Part shown: positions 63,605-64,000 of the stretch, in pieces | Position numbering within the stretch: position 1 is the stretch's first letter | Layout of the letters: each line of letters opens with the position of its first letter | Assembly (NCBI GenBank): GCA_013375495.1 | Contig: JABXKC010000004.1 | Coordinates: 175,454-239,453, forward strand | From: Promethearchaeota archaeon | GTDB taxonomy: Archaea; Asgardarchaeota; Lokiarchaeia; Sigynarchaeales; SOKP01 | Direction of reading: 5' to 3' | Length of the DNA: 64,000 nucleotides | The notes under the pieces: generated by a model | Databases searched by the model: none | What the model saw: only the letters and a program-made list of their open reading frames with translations | What the model was told of the DNA's origin: nothing | Program-made: the position numbers and the translations under genes

Positions 63605-64000
63605 ATGTCATGTATTGATCCGACTATTGATGCAATTTCATCCGCTGGTCAAAGTAAAACTAAACAATCTTTTTTAGTTAATTTACTAACAGGATGGAAT
63701 GCAGGAGTTTTTATTGCAATTGGTGCAACTCTGGCAACTATTGTATCGCAGAAAGTATCTTCTGAGTGGGGGGGTTTTATGTTCGCAGCAGTCTTTCCCA
63801 TAGGTCTTATTGGAATTATAATTATGGGGGGTGCTGATTTATTTACGGGAGATTGTATGATCACCCCTATGGCGACATGTACTCGGAAATCAAAAATTGG
63901 TGAATTGTATCGCAACTGGTTCTTAGCTCTAGGGGGTAATTTGATAGGTTCTATATGTTGGGCATGGATCATAGCCCTTTCATTAATATATGGAACATCT
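63605..64000 (+). CDS. fdhC: Formate/nitrite-family (FNT) transporter, partial (3' end outside window)
   Basis: 132 codons to the window edge. LTGWNAGVFIAIGATLATIV, VFPIGLIGIIIMGGADLFTG and DCMITPMA, then NWFLALGGNLIGS match FNT channels, whose GxDLFTG loop and following helices form the pore. Placed divergently beside the formate dehydrogenase operon, it most likely carries formate. Confidence 0.92.
   Translation, partial: MSCIDPTIDAISSAGQSKTKQSFLVNLLTGWNAGVFIAIGATLATIVSQKVSSEWGGFMFAAVFPIGLIGIIIMGGADLFTGDCMITPMATCTRKSKIGELYRNWFLALGGNLIGSICWAWIIALSLIYGTS

Noticed and set aside
1..64000. CRISPR arrays, IS elements, rRNA genes, phage attachment sites
   Set aside because: No regularly spaced repeats, transposase motifs, conserved rRNA stretches or integrase genes were seen on either strand.

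Overview
The window is most likely a chromosomal segment of an Asgard archaeon (Promethearchaeota, Lokiarchaeia-like). The DNA is AT-rich, genes are short-spaced and mostly single or in pairs, and there is no phage, IS element or CRISPR array. The case for Asgard rests on content: five small GTPases (two Rab-like and three Arf/Rag-like, four of them with an N-terminal longin-like module), stand-alone longin and roadblock proteins, a gelsolin-like mini-protein, an eL13-like ribosomal protein, a Trm9-like methyltransferase, archaeal enzymes (MtrH-like, ADP-forming acetyl-CoA synthetase, archaeosortase, Ogg2) and a selenocysteine-containing hydrogenase peptide. The lineage call is inference from these families; no 16S rRNA is present.

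Layout. 1-9.2 kb: a nitroreductase and a longin-GTPase, a DNA glycosylase, a PfkB sugar/nucleoside kinase, and a 1388-residue surface protein whose cytosolic tail looks like a longin domain plus winged helix. 9.2-15.1 kb: an alpha-toroid-like protein, Trm9-like methyltransferase, eL13-HhH fusion, longin-winged-helix protein and a membrane transglutaminase. 15.1-23.6 kb: three Arf/Rag-like GTPases around a zinc-ribbon roadblock protein, a PD-(D/E)XK nuclease, an ATP-cone protein, a LOG-like protein and a PurM-like protein. 23.6-31 kb: MtrH-like methyltransferase, archaeosortase, DegT aminotransferase, MFS transporter, two Cys-cluster proteins (the other is at 8.6 kb) and a macro domain. 31-46.9 kb: PEP synthase, a tRNA-Pro(CGG) with an apparent non-canonical intron, the second longin-GTPase, the gelsolin-like protein, membrane acyl- and glycosyltransferases, and ADP-forming acetyl-CoA synthetase with a BioD/DRTGG partner. 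47-53.6 kb: a tandem pair of tiny acidic proteins, a coiled-coil/HEAT protein, CooC and HypC nickel-enzyme maturation proteins, and small membrane proteins.

53.6-64 kb is an energy-metabolism island. On the minus strand a [NiFe] hydrogenase operon runs small subunit (with duplicated Fe-S domain), large subunit, a separately encoded VhuU-type selenopeptide, then HdrC and HdrB. A second minus-strand operon runs HdrC, HdrB, formate dehydrogenase FdhA (Cys form). A formate/nitrite-family transporter lies divergently at the window edge, and an Lrp-like regulator with a C-terminal Cys cluster lies between the operons. Together they suggest exchange of H2 and formate with two paralogous HdrBC modules. 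HdrA, MvhD and FdhB are not in the window.

Two genes (the longin protein at 13.1-13.7 kb and CooC) have conserved N-termini extending upstream of any AUG/GUG/UUG and seem to start at AUU.
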